Shown: positions 42,815-51,238 of the stretch, piece after piece
How the letters are laid out: every line of letters begins with the position of its first letter
Position numbering within the stretch: position 1 is the first letter of the stretch
NCBI GenBank assembly: GCA_964526835.1
Contig: CAZGMK010000006.1
Span: 1 to 64,000 of the forward strand
Origin: DAOSXA01 sp964526835
GTDB taxonomy: Bacteria > Zixibacteria > MSB-5A5 > GN15 > FEB-12
Reading direction: 5' to 3'
Length of the DNA: 64,000 bases
Position numbers and translations under genes: made by a program
Notes under the pieces: generated by a model
What the model was told of the DNA's origin: nothing
Seen by the model: the letters and a program-made list of their open reading frames with translations, nothing else
The model's database searches: none

Positions 42815-44038
42815 ATGGACGCTGAACGCATCGTCGCAGCTCTTGATATCGGGACCACCAAGATCATCGCGCTGGTAGGAGAGATGGACGAGCACGGTGC
42901 CATCTACGTGATCGGGCACGGCCAGGCTCCGGCCGATGGATTGCGTCGAGGTGTCGTCGTCAATATGGACAAGACCGTCAAAGCCATCGAGCAGGCGGTC
43001 AAGGATGCCGCCCTGACTTCGGGAACCGAGATCGATCGCGTAACCGTGGGCATTGCGGGTGAGCACATCCGATCAATCAACAGCCATGGTGTCGTGGCGG
43101 TGGGACGCTCCGACCAGGAGATCACCGGCGCTGACGTGGATCGGGCCATTGAGGCCGCGCGCACGGTAGCGATTCCGGTCGACCGCGAGATTATCCATGT
43201 GATCGCCCAGTCGTTTTCGGTCGACGATCAACCCGGCATCAAGGATCCGGCCGGCATGTCGGGAGTGCGTCTCGAGGTCCAGGCCCACATTGTGACCGCC
43301 AACCTGACCACGGCCCGAAACCTGTACAGGGCGTTGGAGCGCTGCAACCTTGGAGTCGATCACATCGTGCTGGAGTCACTGGCTGTTTCCGAAGCAGCCC
43401 TGACCGAAGAGGAGCGCGAGGCCGGCGTCGTAGTCATCGATGTCGGAGGCGAGCTGACGGGTGTATCCGTCTTCTTCGACGGCGCCATTCAGCATTCGGC
43501 CGTGATCCCGCTGGGTGGCAAGAACGTCACCAATGACATAGCCATTGGCCTGCGGACTTCGGTTGAACAGGCCGAGAACCTCAAAATCGGATACGGCAGC
43601 GCCCTGGCGTCCCTGGTGGATCCCGAGGAGATGTTGCGGGTGCCGGGGGCTATGGGGCGCGCCGACCGGGAGATATCCCAGCGCGTTTTGGCATCGATCA
43701 TCGAGCCGCGGGTGGAAGAGATTCTCTCCCTGGTGCATCGCGAACTCCGACGTGCCGGAATGAGCGAGAACATGGTCGGCAGTGTGGTCTTGACCGGCGG
43801 CGGAACGCTCATGGCCGGCACGGCCGAACTGTGCGAGCAGATTTTCGATGTCCCGGTCCGCTTGGGACAGATACGCAATATCGCTTCGACCGCTGAAGAC
43901 TTCAATGACACGCGTCATGTGACGGCACACGGCCTGCTGATCTACGGCTTCGAACATGAAGCGTCGATTCAGCGCCGACGTCAGGGCGTCAAAGGATGGA
44001 TGCGGCGAATAGAGGAGTGGATACAACGTCAATTTTGA
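42815..44038 (+). CDS. ftsA: Cell division protein FtsA
   Basis: A 407-residue actin-fold ATPase that tethers FtsZ to the membrane. The first phosphate loop is IVAALDIGTTKIIALVGE (about 4-21). The 1C domain includes VTVGIAGEHIRSINSHG and the second phosphate loop is VVVIDVGGELTGVSVF. The adenosine motif SVVLTGGGTLMAGTAEL lies near the end. The C-terminus, GVKGWMRRIEEWIQRQF, has the amphipathic, aromatic-basic look of the membrane-targeting helix. It begins one base after ftsQ and is followed 28 bases later by the ftsZ start codon. Confidence 0.95.
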   Translation: MDAERIVAALDIGTTKIIALVGEMDEHGAIYVIGHGQAPADGLRRGVVVNMDKTVKAIEQAVKDAALTSGTEIDRVTVGIAGEHIRSINSHGVVAVGRSDQEITGADVDRAIEAARTVAIPVDREIIHVIAQSFSVDDQPGIKDPAGMSGVRLEVQAHIVTANLTTARNLYRALERCNLGVDHIVLESLAVSEAALTEEEREAGVVVIDVGGELTGVSVFFDGAIQHSAVIPLGGKNVTNDIAIGLRTSVEQAENLKIGYGSALASLVDPEEMLRVPGAMGRADREISQRVLASIIEPRVEEILSLVHRELRRAGMSENMVGSVVLTGGGTLMAGTAELCEQIFDVPVRLGQIRNIASTAEDFNDTRHVTAHGLLIYGFEHEASIQRRRQGVKGWMRRIEEWIQRQF

Positions 44039-44066
44039 ACCGCTGAAGTTCATGGAGGAACTAAAA

Positions 44067-45365
44067 GTGACAGAGCAAAAGCATCGTTTCAACTTCGCTG
44101 ACGACTTTATCGGCTATGCCAATATCAAGGTCGTCGGTGTCGGCGGGGGCGGGGGCAACGCCATCAACCGCATGATCGAGTCCGAGCTGAAGGGCGTCGA
44201 ATTCATCGCGGTCAACACAGATGCCCAGGTTCTGGATCAGAACCTGGCTGACAAGAAAGTCCAGATCGGCAAAGAGGTAACCGGTGGGCTCGGCGCCGGC
44301 GCCGATCCGACTGTGGGACGGCGGGCCATGGAAGAGAGCCGGGCCGAAATCGCCGAGGTGCTCGGCAAACCCAACATGGTCTTCATTACCGCCGGCATGG
44401 GAGGCGGCACCGGCACCGGCTCGGCTCCGCTGCTGGCTGAAGCTGCGAAAGCGGCCGGGGCCCTGACGGTGGCGATAGTCACAAAACCATTCCGATTCGA
44501 GGGACGTAAGCGCATCGAGCGCGCCGAGGAAGGCCTGGCCGACCTGAAGAGCAAAGTAGATACTCTGATTACTATCCCTAACGAGCGCCTGCTGCAGATA
44601 GTCGACAAGAAGACAACTCTGAAGCAGGCCTTCGCCGTAGCGGATGAGGTCCTCCATCAGGCTACCAAAGGTATCTCCGATCTGATCACGATTCCCGGCC
44701 TGATCAATTGCGATTTCGCCGATGTCCGAACCGTCATGCTGGAGATGGGCGATGCCCTGATGGGTACCGGAACCGCCCGCGGCGAGGATCGCGCGGTTGA
44801 GGCGGCCCGCCAGGCCATCTCATCGCCGCTTCTCGAGGATGTCTGCATCAGCGGCGCCCGGGGGATTCTGATTAACGTCACCGGCGGTGAGGACATGACG
44901 CTCTTTGACGTCAATGAAGCCACGTCTCTCATCTATGATGAGGCGGGGGCCGATGCCAACATCATCTTCGGCGCGGTGATCGATCCCAGCATGGAAGATG
45001 AGATGAGGGTGACCGTCATCGCCACCGGCCTGGGTGAGCAGGATGCGGTTCGCCCGAAGGAAGAAAAGCAGGCGGTCGGGGCCGATCCGGGGGCAACCAT
45101 TCCAATGTTCCCGCAGGAGAGGCGCCCCAACCCCGAACCACAACAGCCGTCGACGGTCCTGCGGAGCCCCGCCCCGGAACCGATGCCGATCGGCTATCAA
45201 TCGGAGCACCCGGAGAGGTTCGGCTACCCGGCTCGGAAGGAAGAGGGTAACGGCAACGGCGGTAATGGTCACGGCGAGAGGTCACCGCGCAATCGGGTGC
45301 CCATGTTCTCCGAGGACGATCCGACCATACCGGCCTACCTGAGGAGACTCAACGATCACCAATAG
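44067..45365 (+). CDS. ftsZ: Cell division GTPase FtsZ
   Basis: A 432-residue tubulin homologue that forms the Z ring. Motifs are IKVVGVGGGGGNAINRMI, the tubulin signature GGGTGTGSAP, the T7 synergy-loop region (DLITIPGLINCDFADV) and, after a 110-residue Pro/Gly/Asn-rich linker, the C-terminal peptide IPAYLRRL that binds FtsA. The start is taken as GTG 44067, since GGAGG sits exactly eight bases upstream; the ATG at 44052 is part of that ribosome site region and would add only MEELK. It is the last dcw gene and is followed by a terminator-like hairpin at 45456-45483. Confidence 0.96.
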   Translation: MTEQKHRFNFADDFIGYANIKVVGVGGGGGNAINRMIESELKGVEFIAVNTDAQVLDQNLADKKVQIGKEVTGGLGAGADPTVGRRAMEESRAEIAEVLGKPNMVFITAGMGGGTGTGSAPLLAEAAKAAGALTVAIVTKPFRFEGRKRIERAEEGLADLKSKVDTLITIPNERLLQIVDKKTTLKQAFAVADEVLHQATKGISDLITIPGLINCDFADVRTVMLEMGDALMGTGTARGEDRAVEAARQAISSPLLEDVCISGARGILINVTGGEDMTLFDVNEATSLIYDEAGADANIIFGAVIDPSMEDEMRVTVIATGLGEQDAVRPKEEKQAVGADPGATIPMFPQERRPNPEPQQPSTVLRSPAPEPMPIGYQSEHPERFGYPARKEEGNGNGGNGHGERSPRNRVPMFSEDDPTIPAYLRRLNDHQ

Positions 45366-45394
45366 AGACGCTTTCAACAACAACTGACTGCTTG

Positions 45395-45431
45395 CCGGCA
45401 ACCACCGCTACCCAATCTGGTGGGCTGCCGG
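45395..45431 (+). terminator. First hairpin downstream of ftsZ
   Basis: CCGGCAaCCACC pairs with GGTGGgcTGCCGG over a loop of about twelve bases. No T-run follows, so this may be an mRNA-stabilising hairpin rather than a terminator. Confidence 0.35.
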
Positions 45432-45455
45432 ATGATAAGTGGTTCCTCCAACACC

Positions 45456-45495
45456 GGCCGTCGGGACTACCCACCCGGCGGCCACGCTTTCTTTG
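45456..45495 (+). terminator. Probable terminator of the dcw operon
   Basis: GGCCGTCGGG (45456-45465) pairs with CCCGGCGGCC (45474-45483) with one G-T wobble, followed by a T-rich ACGCTTTCTTT tail. The rest of 45496-45693 contains no recognised gene. Confidence 0.55.
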
Positions 45496-45692
45496 GCTGC
45501 CTGCATACAATACGGGGAGGATAGGACATTTGGAATCACATACTGTGAACAGGCCGATTCTAAGTCGAATTCGTGATGTCCATGCCCCACAGAAGTAGGG
45601 CGCCGTCCCCACATATCTGAGGCGTCCGAAGACAGAAACCGGTTCGGGTCTGCTATTTCGCTGCAGGACAGGAAGTTCCGATTCGGGCGGAA

Positions 45693-45710
45693 TCGGCATG
45701 CCGCCTGCTT
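45693..45710 (+). promoter_or_regulatory. Candidate sigma-54 promoter of the flagellin gene
   Basis: TCGGCATGCCGCCTGCTT has GG (45695-45696) and GC (45707-45708) with ten bases between, GGCA after the -24 and CTGC at -12. The first T of TGG is replaced by C and TTGC by CTGC, so the match is moderate. The start would be near 45720, 46 bases before ATG. No good sigma-28 promoter was found instead. Confidence 0.35.
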
Positions 45711-45765
45711 GGTTAAGCGCGTGAAACCGTCGAGTCATTGGCTCGGCAGGCCAAGGAGGCTACGA

Positions 45766-46539
45766 ATGGGTCTGACAATCAACACGAACCTGAGCGCTAT
45801 GTACGGCAGCATCTTCGCCAGTCGTAACTCCAGGCGTCTGATGAGTGTGTTCGAGAAGCTCAGCAGCGGGTTGGCTATCAACCGGGCCTCCGACAATCCC
45901 GCCGGGCTCGTTATCTCGGAACAACTGCGCAGCCGAATAGCAAGCCTGAACCAGGAGATCGAAAACACGTCGGCGTTGATAAACAAGTATGAAACCGCTT
46001 CGTCTACTGTCATGGAGATGCGGAGCCACTTGACAGAGATGCGCACGCTGGCCGTGGCGGCCTCTAATGAGGGCGCCAATGACGAGTCCGCTCAGGCGGC
46101 CTACCAGACCATGGCCGACCATCTCGTTTCGACCTACAACCGCACCCTCGACCTGGCTACCTTCAACGGCTCGCCGCTCCTTGATGGTTCGGAGGGTGCA
46201 GTGGCCGATGTGTCGGAGCTGGAAAACCTGGACTTCTCCAGCGCCGAGGCGGCTGCGGCCTCGGTTGCGACCATAGATCAGGCCATCGCCGAGCTTGATT
46301 CGGTGCAGGGCGAACTTGGTGCGGTTCAGGCCAACGAACTGGAATCAAGGCGGAACTCGCTGGAGATCACATCGCAGAATCTTCAGGCGGCCGAATCGAT
46401 GCTCCGAGATGCCGACTATGCAAGGGAATACTCTAACGCCGTCGCGAGTATGATACAGCTACGGGCATCGGTGGCGATGATGGCCCATTCGTATGTCCGG
46501 GCAGACTCTATACTAAGCATGTTGGAGGCCAGATCATAA
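45766..46539 (+). CDS. Flagellin (short, D0/D1 only)
   Basis: A 257-residue flagellin. The N-terminal D0/D1 helices read GLTINTNLSAMYGSIFASRN, then VFEKLSSGLAINRASDNPAG, the hallmark flagellin segment. The C-terminal helices read ITSQNLQAAESMLRDADYAR and MMAHSYVRADSILSMLEARS, close to the usual AESRIRD...QAN...LSLL end. Only about 60 residues separate the two conserved halves, so the surface domains D2/D3 are missing. ATG 45766 has AAGGAGG seven bases upstream; the frame extends 19 residues further up but without flagellin similarity. No other flagellar gene is near: it stands alone between ftsZ and rpmB. It may be a true filament subunit expressed apart from the flagellar cluster, or a flagellin-like accessory subunit. 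Confidence 0.88.
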   Translation: MGLTINTNLSAMYGSIFASRNSRRLMSVFEKLSSGLAINRASDNPAGLVISEQLRSRIASLNQEIENTSALINKYETASSTVMEMRSHLTEMRTLAVAASNEGANDESAQAAYQTMADHLVSTYNRTLDLATFNGSPLLDGSEGAVADVSELENLDFSSAEAAAASVATIDQAIAELDSVQGELGAVQANELESRRNSLEITSQNLQAAESMLRDADYAREYSNAVASMIQLRASVAMMAHSYVRADSILSMLEARS

Positions 46540-46588
46540 GACGTTCCTCCCTCCCTCCCCTGGCTATTGGATAGCCATTGTGGAACAG

Positions 46589-46626
46589 GTCGCCGGGGCA
46601 TGCCCGACCCGGCGACCGCTTTTTTT
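46589..46626 (+). terminator. Rho-independent terminator of the flagellin gene
   Basis: A perfect 10-base stem GGTCGCCGGG / CCCGGCGACC (46589-46598 and 46608-46617) with a nine-base loop, followed by GC and seven T residues. A textbook terminator. Confidence 0.85.
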
Positions 46627-46674
46627 GCCCGGGACCATCTCCTGACCGAGAAACCTGCATCGATTTCACCCAAC

Positions 46675-46699
46675 GAAAAAGCCGCCCGAAGAGGGCGGC
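46675..46699 (-). terminator. Rho-independent terminator of rpmB
   Basis: On the minus strand a perfect stem GCCGCCC-tcttc-GGGCGGC (46699-46681) is followed by TTTTT (46680-46676), 26 bases past the rpmB stop. Confidence 0.85.
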
Positions 46700-46725
46700 G
46701 TAGGTATGGTCTCAGGCGACAGGCG

Positions 46726-46956
46726 CTAGGAAGACGCCTGATTGATATGTCTTTGCTGACGCCCGCTGACGTTTTTGTGGACCTTGTTGGCGCGCAGACA
46801 TGATGTGCAGACCATAATGCGTTTGGGGCTGCCATCCACAATAGCCTTTACCCGCTGAAGATTCGGCATCCAACGCCGCCGGGTAGTGTTGTTGGCGTGG
46901 GAAACGTTGTTTCCGAAGTTCGGCCGCTTGCCGCATATTTCACATACTTTGGCCAT
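46726..46956 (-). CDS. rpmB: 50S ribosomal protein L28, zinc-binding type
   Basis: A 76-residue L28. It begins MAKVCEICGKRPNFGNNVSH and contains NNTTRRRWMPNLQRVKAIVD and RIMVCTSCLRANKVHK. Both Cys pairs (CEIC and CTSC) are kept, so this is the zinc-ribbon (C+) form, which many genomes replace by a zinc-free copy under zinc starvation. ATG 46956 is chosen from the AAGGAG site and the family start; the frame runs 38 residues further upstream without similarity. It is a single-gene unit with its own terminator and divergent from serS. The 185 bases between the two genes must hold both promoters, but no convincing -35/-10 pair stands out. Confidence 0.95.
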   Translation of the reverse strand: MAKVCEICGKRPNFGNNVSHANNTTRRRWMPNLQRVKAIVDGSPKRIMVCTSCLRANKVHKNVSGRQQRHINQASS

Positions 46957-47141
46957 ATTCCAAATCACTCCTTTTTCGCAAAAGCCCTTCAGTATATGTA
47001 TTCTGTCGGAAAAGGCAAGGGGATTCTGAGCTGCTTCGGACTGTGTCCCGGAACCTCGCAGTGTCGCCATATAATAATTGATTTAGTCGGGAACTTGTCA
47101 CAAAATAGGACCTAAGAACATTACACCCGACAGGATCGACC

Positions 47142-48407
47142 ATGCTGGATCTCAAGTTCATTCGCGAAAACCCCGATGCGGTCAAGGACGGCCTCAAGCG
47201 CCAATTCGACAACTCGGACATCGATTACATCCTGCGACTTGACGCTGAACGCCGCGACTTGATCAGAGAGTCCGAAGCCCTCAAGGCCCAACGCAACGAG
47301 GCCTCGGCGGAGATCGGCAGGAAGAAGAAGGCCGGCGAGTCGGCCGATGACGCCATAGCCAGAATGCGACAGGTTGGCCAGGAGATATCCGATCTCGACG
47401 ACAGACTCCGGGAAACTGAGGCTAAACTCAATGAGGCTCTCAGTTGGGTCCCGAATCTGCCTCACGAGTCCGTGCCGGTGGGTGAGGATGAAAGCGCCAA
47501 TCAGTTTGTCCGCGAATGGGGGGAAAAGCCTTCAAGAGACTTCCAGGTTCTACCGCACTGGGAGATCGGCGAGAAGCTCGGAATCCTGGACCTCGAGGCG
47601 GCTGCTCGCGTATCCGGCAGCGGTTTCTACATGCTCAAGGGCCTTGGCGCGCGCCTGGTTCGGGCACTGATCAACTACATGATCGATGTCCATACGGCGG
47701 ATGGTTTTCTGGAAATATGGCCTCCAGTGGTGGTCCGTCACGATACCATGTTCGGCACCGGGCAATTGCCCAAGATGGCCGATGACATGTACTATATCGA
47801 ACGCGATGAGATGTACCTGGTTCCGACCGCCGAAGTGCCGGTTACGAATATCCACCGCGGCGAGATACTCAAGTACACCGACCTGCCCCTGAATATGGTT
47901 GCGTTCACGCCGTGCTTTCGTCGCGAGGCGGGCGCGGCCGGAAAGGATACCCGCGGAATGATCCGCGTGCATCAGTTTGAGAAAGTCGAGCTGGTGAAGA
48001 TCGTGGAGCCGGAGAAATCTTACGATGACCTGGAGTCCCTCGTTGCTCAGGCGGAGAAGATTCTGCAGGGCCTGCAGATACCGTATCGCGTGATGTTGCT
48101 GGCCACCGGCGATCTGTCATTCGCCAGCGCCAAGACATACGATCTGGAGTTGTGGGCGGCGGGGGTCGAGAAGTATCTCGAGATTTCCTCGATCTCCAAC
48201 TTCGAAGCTTTCCAGGCGCGGCGTATGAATACTCGCTTTCGGGACGCCGAGAACAAGATCAACTTTCCGCACACGCTGAACGGCAGCGGGCTGGCCTTGG
48301 CTCGACTGGTGCCGGCGATTCTCGAGAACTTCCAGAACGCGGACGGAACGGTTACCGTTCCGGAGGCGCTCCGGCCCTATATGGGCGGGATAGACACGAT
48401 CGGCTGA
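47142..48407 (+). CDS. serS: Seryl-tRNA synthetase
   Basis: A 421-residue class II synthetase. Residues 1-110 form the long tRNA-binding coiled coil (MLDLKFIRENPDAVKDGLKR, then a Glu/Lys/Arg-rich antiparallel pair). The catalytic core has motif 1 near the ALINYMIDVHTADGFLEIWP stretch, the serine-site TAEVPVTN, motif 2 FRREAGAAGKDTRGMIRVHQ with FEKVEL, and motif 3 LNGSGLALARLVPAILEN. Length is normal. AGGA eight bases before ATG serves as ribosome site. It is the first gene of a long co-directional run, and its stop shares one base with the ATG of the sensor kinase (TGATG). Confidence 0.96.
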   Translation: MLDLKFIRENPDAVKDGLKRQFDNSDIDYILRLDAERRDLIRESEALKAQRNEASAEIGRKKKAGESADDAIARMRQVGQEISDLDDRLRETEAKLNEALSWVPNLPHESVPVGEDESANQFVREWGEKPSRDFQVLPHWEIGEKLGILDLEAAARVSGSGFYMLKGLGARLVRALINYMIDVHTADGFLEIWPPVVVRHDTMFGTGQLPKMADDMYYIERDEMYLVPTAEVPVTNIHRGEILKYTDLPLNMVAFTPCFRREAGAAGKDTRGMIRVHQFEKVELVKIVEPEKSYDDLESLVAQAEKILQGLQIPYRVMLLATGDLSFASAKTYDLELWAAGVEKYLEISSISNFEAFQARRMNTRFRDAENKINFPHTLNGSGLALARLVPAILENFQNADGTVTVPEALRPYMGGIDTIG

Positions 48408-49663
48408 TGGCTTCTACTAACCAAGAGCGCCGCAGGATTAACCGCCTCTATATAGGCAAGTCCACCCTGCTCAAGGTATTTCTCCTGGGCGGGGTCGCCG
48501 TGATCTCGGCGGTGTTCATTCTCTATACCTTCGACTTGATCGGCAAACTCAAGGTGGACACGCGATCGCAGGTCGAGAAGTACGTGAAGATGTGGCAATT
48601 GGCCGCCAACTCGCCGACCTCAGGTCGCGAACTCCAGTTTGTCTTCGATGAGATAATAGTCAAGGCCACCTTTCCGATTGCTGTCCTGGATGAAGATCGG
48701 CAGCCAATTCACTGGCGTAACATCAATGGGGTCGAGCCGGGCGACACCAGCGCCGCCGCCTACGAAAGGGTGCGGGAGGCGGCCAGGGATATGCTCGAAG
48801 AGAACGGCGAGTTTCCATTGTACTTCGGCGAGGATCGGGTCAACTACTTCTGTTATGGAGACTCCGAGATTGTCAGGCAGCTGACCTGGATGCCGTTTGT
48901 CGAGATCGGAATTGTCCTGGCCTTCCTGATCGTCGGATTCATCGGGTTTCAGAATATCCGCCGCAGCGAGGAACGCTACATCTGGGTCGGCATGGCCAAG
49001 GAAACCGCCCACCAGCTGGGCACGCCTATCACATCGCTGATGGGTTGGCTGGAGGTGATGCAGACGGAATGCAGTGTGGATGGATCCGGTGACCCGGACA
49101 TGCTCGAGGAGACCGTGGCGAACATGCGGACCGATGTCGACCGGCTACAGAAGATCGCCAATCGGTTCGGCAAGATTGGTTCGGTACCGGAATTGCGTCC
49201 CTGCAGGCTGAGTGACCTTATCCGGGAGACCGTCGATTACTATCGACGGCGCCTGCCGTTCGAGGGCCGGGGCACCCAGATAAACTATGAGCCGTGCGAT
49301 TTGCCCGAGGTGATGGTTAACCCCGAGTTATTCGGCTGGGCCCTGGAGAACCTGATCAAGAACGCCCTGCAGACCGTTGATCCGAGGGAGGGACGCATCG
49401 ATGTAGTCACCAATCACGATCGTGGCCGCGACGAAGTGCAGATCAGCATCACCGACAACGGTTCGGGGATAAGCGCGGCCGCCGCTCGCAAGATATTTCG
49501 AGCCGGTTTCACGACCAAGAAGCGCGGCTGGGGGCTGGGGCTGACCCTGGTTAAACGAATAGTCGAGGAGTATCACCGGGGGCACATTGCCCTCCGCAAG
49601 TCGCGGCCGGGCGAAACCACGTTCGAAATCTGTCTGCCGGTCCGGTCCGGTGAGCATGGATAG
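48407..49663 (+). CDS. Sensor histidine kinase, PorY-like
   Basis: A 418-residue membrane kinase. Two helices (about residues 22-42 and 165-188) flank a periplasmic or extracytoplasmic sensor domain of about 120 residues without a recognised fold. The dimerisation helix reads VGMAKETAHQLGTPITSLMG, with the phospho-accepting His in ETAHQLGTP, the variant of the H-box I associate with the Bacteroidota kinases related to PorY. The ATPase part shows N-box ENLIKNALQTVD, G1 ITDNGSGIS, F/G2 AGFTTKKRGWGLGLTLVKRI. It starts at the serS stop (TGATG) and ends 18 bases before the porX-like gene, so the two are very likely partners. Confidence 0.85.
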   Translation: MASTNQERRRINRLYIGKSTLLKVFLLGGVAVISAVFILYTFDLIGKLKVDTRSQVEKYVKMWQLAANSPTSGRELQFVFDEIIVKATFPIAVLDEDRQPIHWRNINGVEPGDTSAAAYERVREAARDMLEENGEFPLYFGEDRVNYFCYGDSEIVRQLTWMPFVEIGIVLAFLIVGFIGFQNIRRSEERYIWVGMAKETAHQLGTPITSLMGWLEVMQTECSVDGSGDPDMLEETVANMRTDVDRLQKIANRFGKIGSVPELRPCRLSDLIRETVDYYRRRLPFEGRGTQINYEPCDLPEVMVNPELFGWALENLIKNALQTVDPREGRIDVVTNHDRGRDEVQISITDNGSGISAAAARKIFRAGFTTKKRGWGLGLTLVKRIVEEYHRGHIALRKSRPGETTFEICLPVRSGEHG

Positions 49664-49681
49664 CAAGGAGAACACATCTGT

Positions 49682-51238
49682 ATGAGCGCCACCATTCCCG
49701 CCAAGAAGGTCCTCTGGGTCGACGACGAGATCGATTCCCTGAAGCCTCACATTCTGTTTCTCGAGAAGAAAGGACTCGAAATCGCCACCGCCATGTCCGG
49801 AGACGACGCTCTTGATATGATCGATCGCCAGTCCTTCGACCTGGTCCTGCTGGATGAAATGATGCCGGGCAAAGACGGCCTGACGACACTGGAGGAACTC
49901 AAGGAGAAGAAGCCGCATCTTCCTGTTGTAATGGTGACCAAGTCAGAAGAAGAGTCGCTGATGAATGATGCGATCGGCCAGAAGATCGATGACTACCTGG
50001 TCAAGCCGGTGAATCCTTCCCAGGTGCTGATGGTGGTCAAGCGTCTTCTGGACTCGAAGCGGATCATCTCCGATTCCTCCATGAAGCGCTATATCATCGA
50101 GACCAACCGCTTCGGCCAGAAGCTCTATGGACCGGTGCAGCCGGAGGACTGGTTTGAGGCGGCGCGAATCCTGGCCTCGTGGAATCTCGAAATCGATAAC
50201 AATCCCGACGTTGGCCTGGAGCAATCGCTTGAAGGTACTCGCAATGACTGGAACAACGAGTTCACCAAGTACATCGAAAAGACCTATGTTAAATGGCTGC
50301 ATAGCGACAGCCGGCCCTGCCTGTCGCCCGACGTGACCGGCAAATGGGTGGCGCCGCTGTTGAAGCAGAAAAAGAAGGTGCTTCTGATTGTGGTCGACTG
50401 CATGCGACTTGACCAGTGGATGCTGGTCGAGCCGCTTGTGGCGGAATACTACGATATCCGCCGGGAGTACTACTACTCCATTCTGCCCAGCGCGACCCCC
50501 TTCGCTCGCAATGCTTTGTTCGCGGGCCAGTTTCCGGATGATATCCACCGCATGTATCCCGACAACTACAGCCAGGATGAGGGTTCCCTGAACCGCAACG
50601 AGGAGAAGTTCCTCGTCGACAACATGGCCCGCCAGAGTCTCAACATCGGCAAGAGCATTCGGTACGAGAAGGTTTACAACAACACTGAAGGCGAGACATT
50701 GGCCAAGCGCGTTGCGGATTTCTACGACAGCCCGCTGGTCAGCTTCGTGTTCAACTTCCTCGATATCCTGGCCCACAAGCGTTCGACCAACGTGATCCTG
50801 AAGGAGATTGCAGGGACAGATTCAGCTTTCCGCAGCCTCATGCGGAGTTGGTTCGTCCACTCACCGCTATTTACGATACTGAAGGCCTTCGCCTCGCGTG
50901 ACTTCACTGTCATAGTGACTTCGGATCACGGCTCGATTCTCTGCAAGCGCGGAACCATGGCCCACGGCAAACGTTCGACCTCGACCAACCTCCGCTACAA
51001 GTACGGCGACAACCTGAACTCCGATCCCAACGACTCGATTCTGGTCAAGAAGCCCGAGATATGGCGACTGCCGATGATGTCGTTGGCGACTACCTATATC
51101 ATCGCCAAGGAGGACTTCTACTTCGTCTATCCTAACCGCTATAACGAGATGGTCCGACAATTTCAGAACTCCTTTCAGCATGGCGGCATATCGCTGGAGG
51201 AGATGATCATGCCTCTCACTATCCTGACCCCACGATGA
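49682..51238 (+). CDS. porX: PorX-like response regulator with PglZ/alkaline-phosphatase effector domain
   Basis: A 518-residue bifunctional regulator. Residues 8-125 are a receiver (acidic D14/D15, phospho-acceptor D58 in LVLLDEMMPG, T86, K108). After a helical linker, residues 233-515 form a PglZ-type alkaline phosphatase superfamily domain with every expected metal/catalytic site: D239 in VVDCMR, nucleophile T272 in PSATPFARN, D361 and H365 in LDILAH, D415/H416 in TSDHGS, H500 in QHGGISLEE. This architecture is that of PorX, which with kinase PorY controls the type IX secretion system in Bacteroidota and has been described as a nucleotide phosphodiesterase. The upstream kinase, the downstream tsaE and the T9SS-domain proteins in the window fit. 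Confidence 0.88.
   Translation: MSATIPAKKVLWVDDEIDSLKPHILFLEKKGLEIATAMSGDDALDMIDRQSFDLVLLDEMMPGKDGLTTLEELKEKKPHLPVVMVTKSEEESLMNDAIGQKIDDYLVKPVNPSQVLMVVKRLLDSKRIISDSSMKRYIIETNRFGQKLYGPVQPEDWFEAARILASWNLEIDNNPDVGLEQSLEGTRNDWNNEFTKYIEKTYVKWLHSDSRPCLSPDVTGKWVAPLLKQKKKVLLIVVDCMRLDQWMLVEPLVAEYYDIRREYYYSILPSATPFARNALFAGQFPDDIHRMYPDNYSQDEGSLNRNEEKFLVDNMARQSLNIGKSIRYEKVYNNTEGETLAKRVADFYDSPLVSFVFNFLDILAHKRSTNVILKEIAGTDSAFRSLMRSWFVHSPLFTILKAFASRDFTVIVTSDHGSILCKRGTMAHGKRSTSTNLRYKYGDNLNSDPNDSILVKKPEIWRLPMMSLATTYIIAKEDFYFVYPNRYNEMVRQFQNSFQHGGISLEEMIMPLTILTPR

Noticed and set aside
46957..47141. Divergent promoters of rpmB and serS
   Set aside because: TTGATT...CAAAAT on the plus strand and TATTAT on the minus strand are possible, but the partner hexamers or spacings are poor, so no feature was called.
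49682..51238. PglZ domain as evidence for a BREX or Pgl phage-defence locus
   Set aside because: PglZ is a BREX core protein, but no brxL, brxC, pglX or methylase is nearby and the domain is fused to a receiver behind a kinase, which is the PorX arrangement.
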